From Cyprinodon diabolis (taxonomy: Eukaryota; Chordata; Actinopteri; Cyprinodontiformes; Cyprinodontidae), in the NCBI GenBank assembly GCA_030533445.1, contig CM060080.1:4778052-4842051 (forward strand): DNA of 64,000 nt, read 5' to 3'. Numbering within the stretch: the stretch's first letter is position 1; each line of letters starts with the position of its first letter. Made by a program: the position numbers and the translations under genes. Under the pieces are notes generated by a model that was given only the letters and a program-made list of their open reading frames with translations, had not been told where the DNA came from and searched no databases. Below are positions 11,986 through 23,480 of the stretch, piece by piece.

Positions 11986-12298
11986 TTATAACTGACATGG
12001 TGCCAGTTATGCGTCTTTAGGATTGCATTTTTTAATGAATTTTTTATTTCTAATTCTTATATATCACAGATTTTTGAGCAACTTTGAATGCACCATTACT
12101 TTTGTGAATCATCATGTCTAGTAAGAAAGCCACAGAAGGCTGATCCTGGCGCCTCTGCTGACCTGATCTATCCGCAGGAGGCGATTTGCTTTAAGCCCGT
12201 TTGCTGTTTGCATTCATAGATTATTACAGTACTTGTGCAGATTAAATAGTGTATATTTGAGAAACTGTTTACACCCTTGTAAAATTTGAGAGATGAAC

Positions 12299-12425
12299 AG
12301 AGGTGGGTAGAGTCCCAAAAGAAATTGTTACAGTTACATTACTTTAACATTATTGTACTCACAAAAAAGTAGAAAGTACTCTTCCAAGAATATATTCAAG
12401 TAATTATAGAGACGTACTTTGTAAA
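12299..12425 (+). repeat. Fragment of a GTGGGTAG-type fish repeat (probable hAT-derived)
   Basis: CAGAGGTGGGTAGAGT at 12299 is followed by the characteristic run of TTACTTTAAC, GTACTC, AAAGTAGAAAGTACT and TCAAGTAAT. This pattern of short GTACT/AAGTA repeats is typical of a dispersed fish element. The opposite end was not found, so the copy is truncated or strongly decayed. Similar material occurs at 15365-15910 and 63138-63310. Confidence 0.5.
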
Positions 12426-14365
12426 ATGGCTCCTGGAGCTCAGAGTAGTTGTTGGCTCATAACATCTTAATTAATGTTTAAAATTATGTAATCAAGCAAA
12501 CTGATAGTTATGTGGATATTCTGGTATTTTAAAGTATTAAACTATAAATATCTAACATACAAAAAAAGATTTGAACTAAAAAAACAAAACTAAATCATAT
12601 TACTCACTATAAGTGTATAAAACCAGGCTTTAAAGTAGGAAATGTATATATCTAAGGAAAGGATGAAAAACTTCCAGCGATAATATCTTCTTTACTTTAT
12701 ATTCACCTGAAGTACAGTTGGCTTACTTGAGTAGAAGAAGCAAAAACAGCAGAACAAATAAAAGAGGAAACAGAAGAGCTGTTGGGGGATGAAAAAAAGA
12801 TAATCAGGTTCACTGATAACAGGTTTTGCCTAAAACTCCAACATGAACAGATGTAATTTTTTTCTTAACTTCTTTGGAGCAGAATCAGGCTGACATTCAG
12901 ACTAAATTACCTGTGGTGGTTAACCCAGACTGGATCAGGATCGCAGCTCAGACTGTAGTCACTGCAAGCCTGGAATCCCTCAAACATGCATGAATCAGAA
13001 GAAATAACACTTTGGGAAAAGTTTTGATGAAGGAATCCCTTCATGACATAGGGAAAAGAATTTTTTAAAAAGTTGATTTTGCACGAAATAGGCCGTTTAA
13101 GACCCCTTTAAAGACATAAGCATTACATTATACAGATACATTAATAATATGTCATGTTATATATACAAATTATGTGCAAATGAGTTTTGTGTTTTTGTAG
13201 TGTGTTGTTTAAAATGAAGCTATTCATCAATTTATTCTAACATTTGTGGTTGTTAAATAATATCTTTTTTATTTTTATTAAAGGGAAAAAGATCCAAATA
13301 AGCTTAAAAGCCTGGAACTTGTCCACCTGACTAGCTTAAGTTAGAGGAAGCCCTTAAGATTAATGGGAGGTTTTCAACAACAGAAATTAAATCATTTTTT
13401 ATTTGACGTTGTTTATTATTGTTAAAAACTTTGCACCATGTCACTGTAATAAGTAAATGACCAATCCTGCACAAAACTTGGTAAGGTTCTTTTCTAATCT
13501 ATGGAATCACTGGTACCTTAGTTTATAAGGTGATGGATGATTATTCTACTCTTTAAAAAAATTCCATTGTTGTTCTTTGTTAATTTAGACCACGTTTCTG
13601 AATAAAAACTTTGATTGATTGTAATAAAAACCATTAGAAAAGCTAATGACCAGAATATTGTCAGCAGATTGTAAAATAGCAGCCAGGTTTGACTCCTGCA
13701 TGCACTGGATTTGATTTTGTTGTCCTGGAGGCCAATATGATATTTCAAATTCAGCTGAAAGGACATTTTTATTTTGCCATTTTATGGCTCCATTAAAATG
13801 AAAACAAATCTTTTTTTGTCTCTAGAAATGCTGAGAAAACAGAACTCTGGTGCAGAAAAGACAGATTCTACTGAAATCAAAAGCAATCTACATATACTGA
13901 TAAATAAAAATACAACAATATCTGCAAACATAACTGGAACTTTTTTCATGTTACCGTGAAACAGAAGCTCAGTCACATAAATACAGAAAGGCATGGGGGA
14001 AAAGAAAGAAATTATGTTTAGTATGTAGAAAAAAATGTGACTATAAATGAAGACAGGCCAAATAAATTCAACATCACCCACACAGTCGCCAAAGAGATGT
14101 GTGATAAATATCTTTTACCACAGAGAATGAAGATGATATGCATATATATGTCAGTCTGTAAAAAATCAGTTGTGTATCTGGCTCATAAAGACTTTGTTCT
14201 TATTTTGCTTTTATGCTGCTATCTTATCTAAGGTGCATAACCAGAGCTCACATCCACTGAGCTGGCGATAGCTCCTTTTTTGCCACGCATTAAAAAAACA
14301 AAAAAAAAACACTAATAGCACATTTTTGTGCTTTCATATGAGCTAAAAACTATGTTAAATTGTTA
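12426..14365. other. No gene recognised; AT-rich spacer
   Basis: Unique AT-rich DNA. Short ORFs (up to 99 residues at 13782-14081, minus) are hydrophobic or low-complexity by composition and have no supporting features. Confidence 0.4.
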
Positions 14366-14696
14366 ATATGGGCGACAGTGGCGTTGGATGTAGGAGTTTG
14401 CCCTGAAATCGAAGGGTTGACAGTTCAAGCCCCGACTCCGACTTTCAGTGTCGTTGTGTCCTTGGGCAAGACACTTCACCTGCATTGTCTACTGATGGTG
14501 GTCAGAGGGCCCGGTGGCGCCAGCGTACGGCAGCCCCGCTTCTGTCAGTGAGCCCCAGGGCAGCTGTGGCTACAATGTAGCTTGCCACTATCAGTGTGTG
14601 AATGGGTGAATGAATGTAGTGTAAAGCGCCTTGGTCAAGTCTCCTAACTTGAATAAAGGCGCTATATAAGTACAGGCCATTTACCATTTACCAATA
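14366..14696 (+). mobile_element. tRNA-derived SINE, nearly full length
   Basis: A short non-autonomous retroposon transcribed by RNA polymerase III and mobilised by a LINE. The head GGGCGACAGTGGCG is tRNA-like, and GACAGTTCAAGCCCC near 14422 fits a B box (GGTTCRANNCC) apart from its first base. The body includes GTCCTTGGGCAAGACACTTC, and the 3' end has GTAAAGCGCCTTGG then AAAGGCGCTATATAAGTACA and a CCATTTACCATTTACC tail. The 3' module is shared with family B. A fragment of the same SINE lies near 40510. No clean TSD was seen. Confidence 0.8.
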
Positions 14697-15119
14697 TCCT
14701 AAAGGTAAATTTAGAGAAAACAGAAAACAAACAAAAAGAAAAGAACTCATTGTAGTTGAGTTTATTGGTCTACATTTATTGTTTCTGTAAGACTCCACAT
14801 GCTTCTTCACTGAGATCCAGAACCAGTTCCTCATGTTTTCTTTTTCTGGCAGGAATAGAAAAGGAAATATTGGTGGAACAAAGTCAGATGAGTTATTTAT
14901 ACGAGACATTGCAAATTTACTACAAATGGGGAATAGGGCATAAGTGAAGGGGAATACTATGGTAAGACATGGATATTATGAGAAACGGGTGAGACAGTGC
15001 CATGATCTGAGGAAGCCGTTCGACCTACAGTATATGACAGTGACAAAGACCAGCTCTCAAAAAAGTTTATACGACTTTCTAGTTGAACAGCAAGTGACGT
15101 TTGGTTCTGTGTATGTGAT
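14697..15119. other. No gene recognised
   Basis: Short ORFs only. The right part, up to the LINE tail at 15120, could be older LINE 3' untranslated sequence, but no coding match was seen. Confidence 0.4.
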
Positions 15120-15300
15120 GGTTTTGATGGGCATATATATTCTGTATATAGTATATAGCTATATACTATATATAGTATATTGTATGTTTTATATTGTAAA
15201 TAGCTATAGATTCTGTATATATATCTAATTTGTCTGCACCCAAGTCAAATTCCTTAGTACATACCTACTTGCCAATAAATTTGATTCTAATTCTGTAAGG
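15120..15300 (+). mobile_element. LINE 3' tail fragment (L2/CR1-like)
   Basis: Contains a TATATAG-rich near-palindromic tract, then GTCTGCACCCAAGTCAAATTCC and CAATAAATTTGATTCTAATTCTG at the end. A CAAATTCC motif, a short gap, AATAAA and an ATTCTG-type tandem tail is the usual ending of fish L2-like LINEs. No coding part remains. Confidence 0.6.
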
Positions 15301-15364
15301 AGACAACCAAGACATGGAAATGGCAAAATAAACAACATTTAGCAGGAAAACTTATTTAGTTTAA

Positions 15365-15910
15365 CCAGTGTTGAATAAAGTACTGAGGTCTCAAAGTCAA
15401 GTAAAAGTATAGGTACCTCTCCAAAATGTGACTGTGGTAAAAGTCCAAGTCACTGACTGAAATGTTAGTTGAGTTAAAGTCTTAAAGTATCTGAAATGTC
15501 TGGTACTGTAAAAATAGATGTACTCAAGTAATGTTGCAAGTAACGTTGTTGCATTCGCTGTCATTGTCTCCGTCTCCTCTTCCATGTGGCTGCTGCTGAT
15601 GGCGAGACTGGCTTTGTGTTTAATGGGAGAAGAAAAACTGGTGTATCCTATTGGTGATGATGAACAAGCCCAGGAAAGTCTCAATTTGTTGCAGACAATC
15701 AGTGGGTGGGTTCAAAATATTTGCGTTTCTCTCTGTCTCTGAGGAACTAAACCAAACATTGAAAATGTATCGGAGTAAAAGTATGCAATTAAGTTCGGTA
15801 ATATATAGTAAAAGTGAAATTTATCAAAAAATTGTATACTCAAAATATACCTAAGTAGTACTTAGTACAGTAGTGAAGTATTTTTACTTCACTACTGTAC
15901 TTAGGTATAT
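15365..15910 (+). repeat. AAGTA/GTACT-rich repeat with terminal palindrome
   Basis: Repeated short motifs (AAGTACTGAGG, AAGTCAAGTAAAAGTA, GTACTCAAGTAA, GGAGTAAAAGTATG) occur at both ends around a less repetitive core at 15550-15750. At the right end is an inverted repeat, GTACAGTAGTGAAGTA at 15865-15880 and its complement at 15885-15900, separated by TTTT. It resembles the dispersed fish element also seen at 12299 and 63138. No TSD was identified, so the boundaries are approximate. Confidence 0.55.
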
Positions 15911-16091
15911 CAATGATTTTACAAAATCATTGATAAAACCACAAACTGCAGAGGAAGAGCCTCACCTTCTATCTTGGACCAATAGCTGATGAATCAGTAA
16001 AATGGCAGAGAGCTTCTAAATACTATTCAGTTTATCCAAAAAGTCAGCCAGTATGAGTCCAGCCCTTTTCATACACCAGCACATCATTACC

Positions 16092-16562
16092 ATATAAGGC
16101 GGAGGTCTACAACAGGGGGTCCGCGACCCTTAGGGGGACAAAAGAGGTACTGCATGGGGGTAGGAAAAGTTTTGGTTGATTAGACAGATTTTTTTGTATT
16201 GCCCCCTGCAATTTTTTTAACTAATTGATTTTTTTTAGTTACACATTACTATGAATCTCAACACACTGTAGTAAACAAATAAATGGAGGAAAAAGATGTC
16301 TTTCAGTCATCAATGCACACATACAGCATCACACAGGAGCTGTTTTATACTGGGGACCGTTTCATTCACAGAATGACTCAGAATCAGATATACTTTAATA
16401 ATCCCAGGAAAAAAATACTTTCGTTTCATTACTCCATCTGTATTAGAGTGACTATAGGACCAGTTTGATATAACAGAATTTCTTACAATATATATAATTA
16501 GGGGGTCCCCGCTCCATCTCGCCATCAGTTTCGGGGAAACATCTAAGACCCCTGATATAAGG
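16092..16562. mobile_element. hAT-type MITE with 8-bp TSD
   Basis: An exact 8-bp duplication ATATAAGG lies at 16092-16099 and 16555-16562. The 455-bp interior begins CGGAGGTCTACAAC and its reverse complement begins CAGGGGTCTTAG, giving a terminal inverted repeat C(G/A)G(A/G)GGTCT. Eight-bp TSDs and CAGGGGTCT-like ends are typical of hAT transposons. The interior has no transposase, so this copy depended on a transposase in trans. The 60-71 residue ORFs inside are not supported. Confidence 0.75.
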
Positions 16563-17825
16563 TGATGCTAGAGCCTCTCTGATAGTCTTCATATGTCATA
16601 AGTATGTCCATTTGGCTGACTTACGCAGAAAGTTAACTCACATATAAAATAAGTAGTTATACAAAATTGAAAAATACAATAAAAAGAAACTAATCTTCAA
16701 CAGGGGCACATCACTCTTTAAATACTGTGAACAGGAACCCGACTTCGCCGTGAGGTCCTGGCTCCGCTGTACCGTGTAACGCCTTGATTTTGTTGTTAAT
16801 CTGCTCTTTGTCAGGTATAAAATCAACAACATAAATAAGGTATTTAGATTAATCAGATACTTTATCATTTCAAAATGTAGCAATCAATATATAAAAATAA
16901 AACAACATAATTTATTGTAAAAACATTAAATATTTCACATTTCTGCTACCCTGTCAACTTGCATTTCAGTAATGTCCAATCGTAAACAGTTTAAATAATA
17001 TGGTAACCTTGCATCACATCACTACTCATTCAACACTGTGTTTGTACAGTTTGATAACCAGATTTTGGACATGTGGAAACAATTCTGTTGCAAAAGCATC
17101 ATAGTATATCACATATGCTCCACTGCCACACAATGAGTGCAAAAGCTATGAAAATATAACACCGAAATACATTAAATAACACTCCTTAATTTATTGGAAA
17201 GGAGCCGATGTTGTTGAATTAATGAGGTTAATAAGTATTTGACCACTAGGGGGGCCTTATGTTCTGGATGGTAAATTGATGCTTAGAAAAACAAAGTAAC
17301 AACAGCAAAAATAAAATAAAATAAACAAACAAATAAAACCCCCAAAAAATGATGCCATAAACCTTTAAATATTGTATCCCATCCGGATGCAGCAGAGCAC
17401 TAAATATTCAGGGATTGTATCCAAAAACAAACACTACACAGAACGAGGGTACATCAAAGTCATTAAAGGAATTGCTCTAAGAAATACACTTTCTTTCTTC
17501 ATATTCAAATTATTGTAACATGTATTTCATTATATCAGATTCACGTGTCACCACAGGAAAGTGTCACAGCAGCTGAAATAGATCTTAAATTTGTATGTTT
17601 GAAGAAATCTGATAGAAACCTTGCCTGGCTTATGGTGCTTTGCCTAGATTAGGTGATTTGACTCGCCTGACATTTCGGGTTTAAGCAATGCCAATGTCAG
17701 GTAAGTTTGCACGGCCAGGGAGAGACCCCACTTCTTCATCAAGTCTGCTGGGTGTTGATTTCGCCTGACCATAGCAAGCTGGATTTTGTGCCTGTTTAAA
17801 AGCTTTATTTACTTTGGAAAGACAA
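16563..17825. other. No gene recognised; AT-rich spacer
   Basis: Unique AT-rich sequence with short ORFs only. No element boundaries were recognised. Confidence 0.4.
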
Positions 17826-18140
17826 AAAAAGCTGTTGTTGAACCTGCAAGCAGTGGACCCTGCAGAGATGCTTCCAGTATGGGGAGTCCAGGAGCTATGG
17901 CTAGATCATAGCAGCTTTCCATGTAGATTAAGTAAAGGTGAGATGGAATGATGGAGCTCAGACAAAAGAAGCTAGAAATCAGGGGCAAGAACCCCAGCAG
18001 GGAGGACAATGGAACCAAGATGAGGTGGTTTGCTGTGCTCCCATCTGGAGTTAAGGAACTACAGCGGTAGATTGGAAGAGGACAGCAGTAGATCAAATGG
18101 TCCAATGGACAGAGAGTGCCAAAGCAGAGGAGAGGCAGTG
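17826..18140 (+). repeat. Dispersed repeat family C, copy 1
   Basis: Shares CAGAGATGCT, GGGGAGTCCAGGAGCTA.GGCTAGATCAT, GAGATGG, GGAGCTCAGACA, ATCAG, GAGG.GGTT.GCTGTG and TCTGGAGTTAA with 31145-31480 in the same order and orientation. The repeat is plain, but no terminal inverted repeats, poly-A tail or TSD were found. Its class is unknown. Confidence 0.65.
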
Positions 18141-18194
18141 GCGGCTAAGACTTAAGAGAGGAGGACAAACAGTTTTTACAGCGCTAAGCTAAAA

Positions 18195-18390
18195 CTTAAT
18201 TCAGTTCAGTTTATCTAATTAGCGCAAATTCACAAAATATGTCATCTCATGGCACTTTACAATGAAATGAGATCATACAGTCAAACTAACTGAAAGTTTT
18301 CTATCTAAGAAAACCAGTTGATTGCATCAACTTATTGACTCCAAGGCAATCCAAACTCAAGCAAACTGCTTTTTAATGGCAACTATAAAC
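18195..18390 (-). repeat. Dispersed repeat family B, copy 4 (3' fragment)
   Basis: Matches the reverse complement of the family 3' end: AATTCAGTTCAGTTTATCTAA, CTCATGGCACTTTACAATG, CAGTCAAACTAACTG, TTTTCTATCTAAGAAAACC, AGTTGATTGCATCAACTTATT. It stops after the GCAATCC module. Truncation from the distal (5') side fits incomplete reverse transcription. Confidence 0.75.
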
Positions 18391-18394
18391 CTCT

Positions 18395-18540
18395 TAGAAG
18401 CATTCCCTACTTTATCAGTTTTATCATTTTGCCTGAAAAAGCTAGTCTCTGTTACCCTACATCCCAGCCACATCTAGTCCTTGATTGATCTGGCGATTTT
18501 TGCAGAATTTCACGCCAGTGTGGCGTCCCTTTTAATTTGG
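18395..18540 (+). repeat. Repeat family F, copy 2 (weak)
   Basis: Similar in order and content to 11755-11900, including GCATTCCCTACTTTATC, GAAAAAGCTAGTCTC and CCTACATCCCAGCCACATC. As with copy 1, it lies directly beside a family B copy. Confidence 0.45.
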
Positions 18541-19925
18541 TGCCTTCACCAAAAATGTACCATTTGCATAGATAGAACTAGACCCTTTGCTTCGCTCTGT
18601 TTCTTTCCCTAGCCACCCTCTAGATAGAGATAACACGGGTTGCTTGCTTCGGCAAAAATCCATGTTTGGTATTAACGTAACTTAATGACACAAGATAGTC
18701 ATAGGTTACAACAAGCGTCCATTCCAATAGTGTCTAAATAATTCCTTTTCAGGCAAAATTAATAATCTATACGCAAATATAACAGACATGGCGCCATCTG
18801 TCAGCAAAACAGAGGAAGTACCAGAAAGCTACATGGTGACAATTGAGGCAGTTGCTCAATAGAGCCTGACCAAGCAATAGCTTAGTGTGGTCGGAGAACA
18901 GCTGATATAAATAAGAAAAAAAAATAGACCCACAGCAACTCGTAAGTTCTAGTAAATCCTCCCAAAATATTCCCTGATATTCTGATGAAATCAAGGAAAA
19001 AAATTAAAATGCCTAACAAGTGCGAACAGAGAATACATCCTTCTTAAAAATAAATTAGCGTAGAGCCTCTTCCTGCTCACCTTTCAACGAAAACCTCAAG
19101 TCTAATCCTTCCAAAACTGATTCGAAAGCTAAGTCAGAAATCGCAATCAGAGCCAGCGGTCCTTCACGCACGATTATGCCGACAGAGGGCTGCTGCAGAC
19201 TGGCTGAGGTTAGCCCTGGCCGCCTTTAGCCTCAGAGGTCCGCTGGATGCTGCGTTCCTCTCAACTTCGTAAATAGTTTTTTTAATTACGCATTAAATCG
19301 GTAAATGGACCATATAGTGAAGCTTTAAAGTATAATATTCTTGCCTCAAATAATCTTAAAACATACTTTTATTGAACAACAGCAAGAGAAAAGAGAACTT
19401 TTTACTTTCAATGGAGCACTCAATTGAAAGCTGCTGCTGCCGCAGTGCATGCTACTGTTCAATAGTTGTTGCCGTCTTCCTTGATGTGCTTTCTCCAGCG
19501 TCGCGCAGCTTTGTCGTTCCGCCCTCAAAACCCCGCCTGCTTTGCATCCAAAAATTCAAAACACATCACTGCGTTGTGATTGGCACAACACTGATACTGT
19601 GTTCCGAGCGCTATTCCAATCTTATCCTTCTTGGAATCAAATATTCTGTGTTTGTGTCTGTTTTTAACACTGGATCTTGGACTTTTCTCTAAATATTTTT
19701 AGAGCTTTGCTGAGAGGTGCTAAATAGCTTAGCCGTGGTATGCAAAGTCTTTGTAGGCATTTGCGCAGTATTGAACCTCCATTGTTCTTGTAAATATACA
19801 CAAAGTGCTTTATTTAATAACAAATAGAGGAACAAAGCATAAACTTCAAAAATGACAAATAATATCCTGGCAAGTCACGTTAAACTTTCAGAAACATGTT
19901 GTATGCAACTAGACTGAGCTATTGG
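18541..19925. other. Unassigned region, possibly decayed transposon
   Basis: A mixture of AT-rich and moderately GC-rich sequence, including a less AT-rich stretch at 19060-19280 and 19420-19620. Its composition resembles the ends of fish DNA transposons, but I could not find paired inverted ends or a TSD. No ORF has a recognisable domain. Confidence 0.35.
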
Positions 19926-21163
19926 CAGGGGTTGACGTTAAGGATTTTTACCACTTGCCCTTCGGGCCAGTGACTTTCACATTTCATTTGCCCAGAAACA
20001 ATTTTTACTTGCCCAGTGTAATGTTTGATAAATATAGCTCCTAATATTCATTTTTGTATATATATATCAATGAAACATGTTTGTTTTTTAAATGTTTTTT
20101 GTAATTCAGTATTTTTTAAGTTTCCAGGTTCCTGGTGTGTATCTGCATGCGTCAGATAATGAACTCAAGCCTACATTACCGTGTTAACATGCTTTTCAAT
20201 CCTTCCTGCACATTCTTTTCAAACTAAACTTTGCTTTAAACTGTTGTTGTTGTGTGCTTGGAAAAATATAAATTGTAATGTTAAAAATCTAAAACAAAAA
20301 CTTGACAGGTTAAAAACTTAAGATAAATCACAATACAGAAGTCAGTGTAACAAATGAATGATGAGTCACGGTATGTTTATACAAGATACGGTAATACTAT
20401 TAATATAATGTTACTTTTTTAGAGAATCATTATACATAGTATTTTATACAGGGTTTCCACAGTCTTACATCATTTCAGAATTCCCTGACTTTTAACTGAC
20501 TCAGGATTAGTTTTCCCTGACAAAATAAAAGCAGCAACAAGACAATAATAATAACAGAACAGGTCACCAATTTAACATGTTTAGCTCTATAACATTTAAA
20601 TGCACCTCTCCAATGTTTAAGAGAAAAAAAAAATAATGAAAATGTTTTAATGTATGACCTGCATCACTGTACAGAAGACTGCCATATGATAGCCATATTT
20701 AAACTGTGCGCATGGAATACAATTATGTCAATTTTCCTAATCCCTGACTGATCATTTTTAATCTAGGGTTATCTGGGTGGTGGGTGAAATGGGTGGAGGG
20801 TAAAATAGGTGGTGGGTGTATTACTGTACTTAATTTTTTTTGCCTTGTTGTTGTTTTTTAGCCTGCCAAGTCGAAAAAAGTGTGTCTGATTCGGGCCAAT
20901 TCCCGGACAAAAATCACGCCATCTGGAGGAAAATCACGCGGCTTTTTCAAATCACATGAGAATGTGTACAAAAAAACAAAAATGGCGCCGGCAACGCTTC
21001 TGGGTCGTTTTCATCGAATGTTGGTGATTTTAAAGTAACTTTGAGTGATAAATTATTTTTTTTGCGATCATTGCACTTGCCCGGCGGGCAAATGCAATAA
21101 AATTTGTACTCTCCCAACAATAAAAACTACTTGCCCCGGGAGATCGGGCGACATCGAGCCCTA
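19926..21163. mobile_element. Probable non-autonomous hAT element, about 1.24 kb
   Basis: The left end reads CAGGGGTTGACGTTAAGG and the reverse complement of the right end TAGGGCTCGATGTCGCCC, an imperfect inverted pair. Just inside both ends are ACTTGCCC-type motifs (CCACTTGCCCTTCGGGCC on the left; CACTTGCCCGGCGGGCAA and CTACTTGCCCCGGGAGA on the right). Flanks share ATTGG but not a full 8-bp TSD. The interior contains CAGGGTTTCCACAG near 20453, possibly another insertion. No transposase ORF is present. Confidence 0.55.
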
Positions 21164-21253
21164 ATTGGTGTATGAATAAAAAATCATTTAACAGGACTAT
21201 GCACCTTTAAAGTGTATAAATAAAAATATAGACAAATAACTCAATAGAGCAAT

Positions 21254-21279
21254 GGGGGGGGGGGGGGGGGGGGGGGGGG
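21254..21279. repeat. Poly-G tract, 26 G
   Basis: An uninterrupted run of 26 G on the plus strand in AT-rich surroundings. Such runs can form G-quadruplexes and are error-prone in sequencing, so the exact length may be unreliable. Confidence 0.95.
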
Positions 21280-21299
21280 TGTATGAGTTTTAAGCAGAA

Positions 21300-22675
21300 T
21301 GATTGAAATGTGATGCTGAATGGAGATTTAGTTCCTACCATCATCCACACTCTCACCCTGATGCTTAAACTTTAATGCACCTCCTTGCAGAGGGTGTTAA
21401 GATCACAGGATGAGACATTTTGAAATTTCTTGGAAAAAAAAACAAAACCTTAATGGCTTCAGTGCTGTGTGAAAAGGGGTGAAACCTAATTGGAATAGAC
21501 TTTTCCACCTCTAAATTTTAATGAAGTGCTGGGCTGAATGTCTTTTATTAGGTGAAATTGTCCATTAGCATTTTAAATGACCGGCTATCTTCATTATAAT
21601 CAGGGTGAGATCCATTGCTGTGCTAGGGATCTATTGATTGCTTGGCAATGTCAAGGCTGCATGAAGACATAGCGGAAAGCTGCAAGTGACAGGCTTAGAC
21701 TACAGCTGCAAGCGGATCACGGCAGCATTTGCAGCACTAATCTTCTTCCTTTGCCTTTGAATAACTACACTAATATATATCCATTACTACCCTGCTTTAT
21801 CATGGAATGTGCTATAAAATAGTAATTCAGTCGCAAAAAATAAATAATTTTTATTGCACATAGTTGTAACTGTGGCTTCTTTATCTGTATTTAATACGAG
21901 GATTAAAAATATGTGTCCTCCGTTTCTTCCTAAACCAAACTAAACTGAGTTTGAGGCTTCAACATAAATTATTTCCTTGCGTATCATTTAGACTATGGCT
22001 GTCTAGGGTGCTCACATGCTTTCATCAGAGAGGTTGTGATGAGAGTGGAACACATGAATTAATAGCTTTGTGCTAATTATTTCAGATATGTGAGGATGTA
22101 CTGCACCCTGCGCATCACACTATACATTTTAAGTGCAGTTAATATTTGACAAGGCAAGAGTCCTTTTAATTGCTTCCCTCTGAAGAGGAAGAAACTCATT
22201 TAAAATTGCTCTGCACATAGACATCTGCTGTTTGATTTATGCTGCCTCTTTGTAATAACCACAGAATAATGAAAAAAAGCTACTTATTTCAGTCAGCTTT
22301 CAACAATGTGATAAGAGAATAATTATAGTGTTACTGAATAAATGTTAAATACTTATTTTATGAAAGACGTTGTTTAATCATCACTGATGGTTTCTTATTA
22401 GGGTAGTTTGAAAGATTTCATTTCAAGCTTTGACAGTCTTTTTTTTCTTTCATACTTTGACTCAAAGCGCCCCAAGCAAATATTTAAAAGCCTTTTCAGA
22501 CTAAGGAAAGCTGGAGACCAAAGTTGGCAAACATTTGCAGTGTAAATTGCACAGACCTCCTATACATTCACAATCACATGTGCCGCTAACTCATTATCAG
22601 CCTCAGAGCCTGAAATTTGATCACAATAATCTCATTTTAATTTGAGTTATATTGCAAACGGGAAGAGGGGGGGCT
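21300..22675. other. Repeat-poor region; candidate conserved non-coding DNA
   Basis: No repeat family or coding exon was recognised. The stretches 21540-21740, 22090-22280 and 22540-22665 have balanced, high-complexity sequence with homeodomain-like ATTA/TAAT cores (for example CCATTAGCATTTTAAATG and CTAACTCATTATCAGCC) and few simple repeats. That texture is common in developmental enhancers, but conservation cannot be seen in one sequence, so this is inference only. Confidence 0.3.
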
Positions 22676-23480
22676 GAATAATCACATTGTCCTACTTGGA
22701 GTGAGGCGGGTTGGCCAATGTTGAGAATAATTCCAGATGGTGTACGGCAAGCAGGCTGGCATGGTGGAAAAGCCTGGGACCAGACGTGCCCTCACCCTCT
22801 GCCGTCTCCTCTTTTTTTTAACTCTGCCATATTTTCTTTTTTCCTCCCTGAATCTTAGCATTGTTGCCCCTCGCTGCCCTTTTGATTTCCTTCCCCATCT
22901 TTCACTCACAATCTCATTTTCAACCTCTCACCTCATCCTTCCCACTTCTTGCTGCCCCTGGCCCTCCCCTACCACATCGTTTTGCTTATCCAAACAACTC
23001 TTACAGAGTGTTGGCCCAATGTGTAAGGCCGAAGCCAACGGAGCACTGCCTCCTCCTTTTTTTTCCAAACCTCCCCACTCTCCTGAGGGGGAGGCAAGCG
23101 ACAGAGCCCTGCCCTCCGATTATACAAGGGGCACGGGGTTAGAATACAGCCCTGAGGGCCGACAGCTGTCAATTAGCGATAACTGCCGAGAAAGAGACAC
23201 ACACTCGTGTGTGTGTGCGCACACACATGCAGACTCCCTGCTTTTCTTCCCCACTTGCTCCTTCGTTAATCAGGGTCCCATCACCTAGCAACTGTGCCGA
23301 GGAAGTCCTCAATGGGGATGCTCAGTGAGAAGCACACACAGAAACAGCGCTGAAGTGGAGAGAGGTACGATGGAACTGGAGGAGGGAGAGAGAATGATGA
23401 AAAATGGAGGGGGGTAGATGGAAAGAGGATAATGAAACCCCTCCAGAGGGTGTTTCTATGTCAGACAGGCACTTTAGTCT
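22676..23480. other. Pyrimidine-rich region then purine-rich region, no gene recognised
   Basis: From about 22800 to 22980 the plus strand is dominated by C and T, and from about 23340 to 23440 by A and G. A short GTGTGTGTGCGCACACACA alternating tract lies near 23208-23227. The 183-residue plus ORF at 22737-23288 is explained by the pyrimidine bias, giving Leu/Ser/Pro/Phe-rich translation without a domain. Confidence 0.5.

Noticed and set aside
14366..14440. Possible tRNA gene at the SINE head
   Set aside because: Box-like motifs are present but the body and tail are SINE sequence and no cloverleaf could be drawn.
22737..23288. 183-residue plus-strand ORF
   Set aside because: It follows a pyrimidine-rich strand and translates to Leu/Ser/Pro/Phe-rich sequence without any domain; overlapping frames on both strands are also open.
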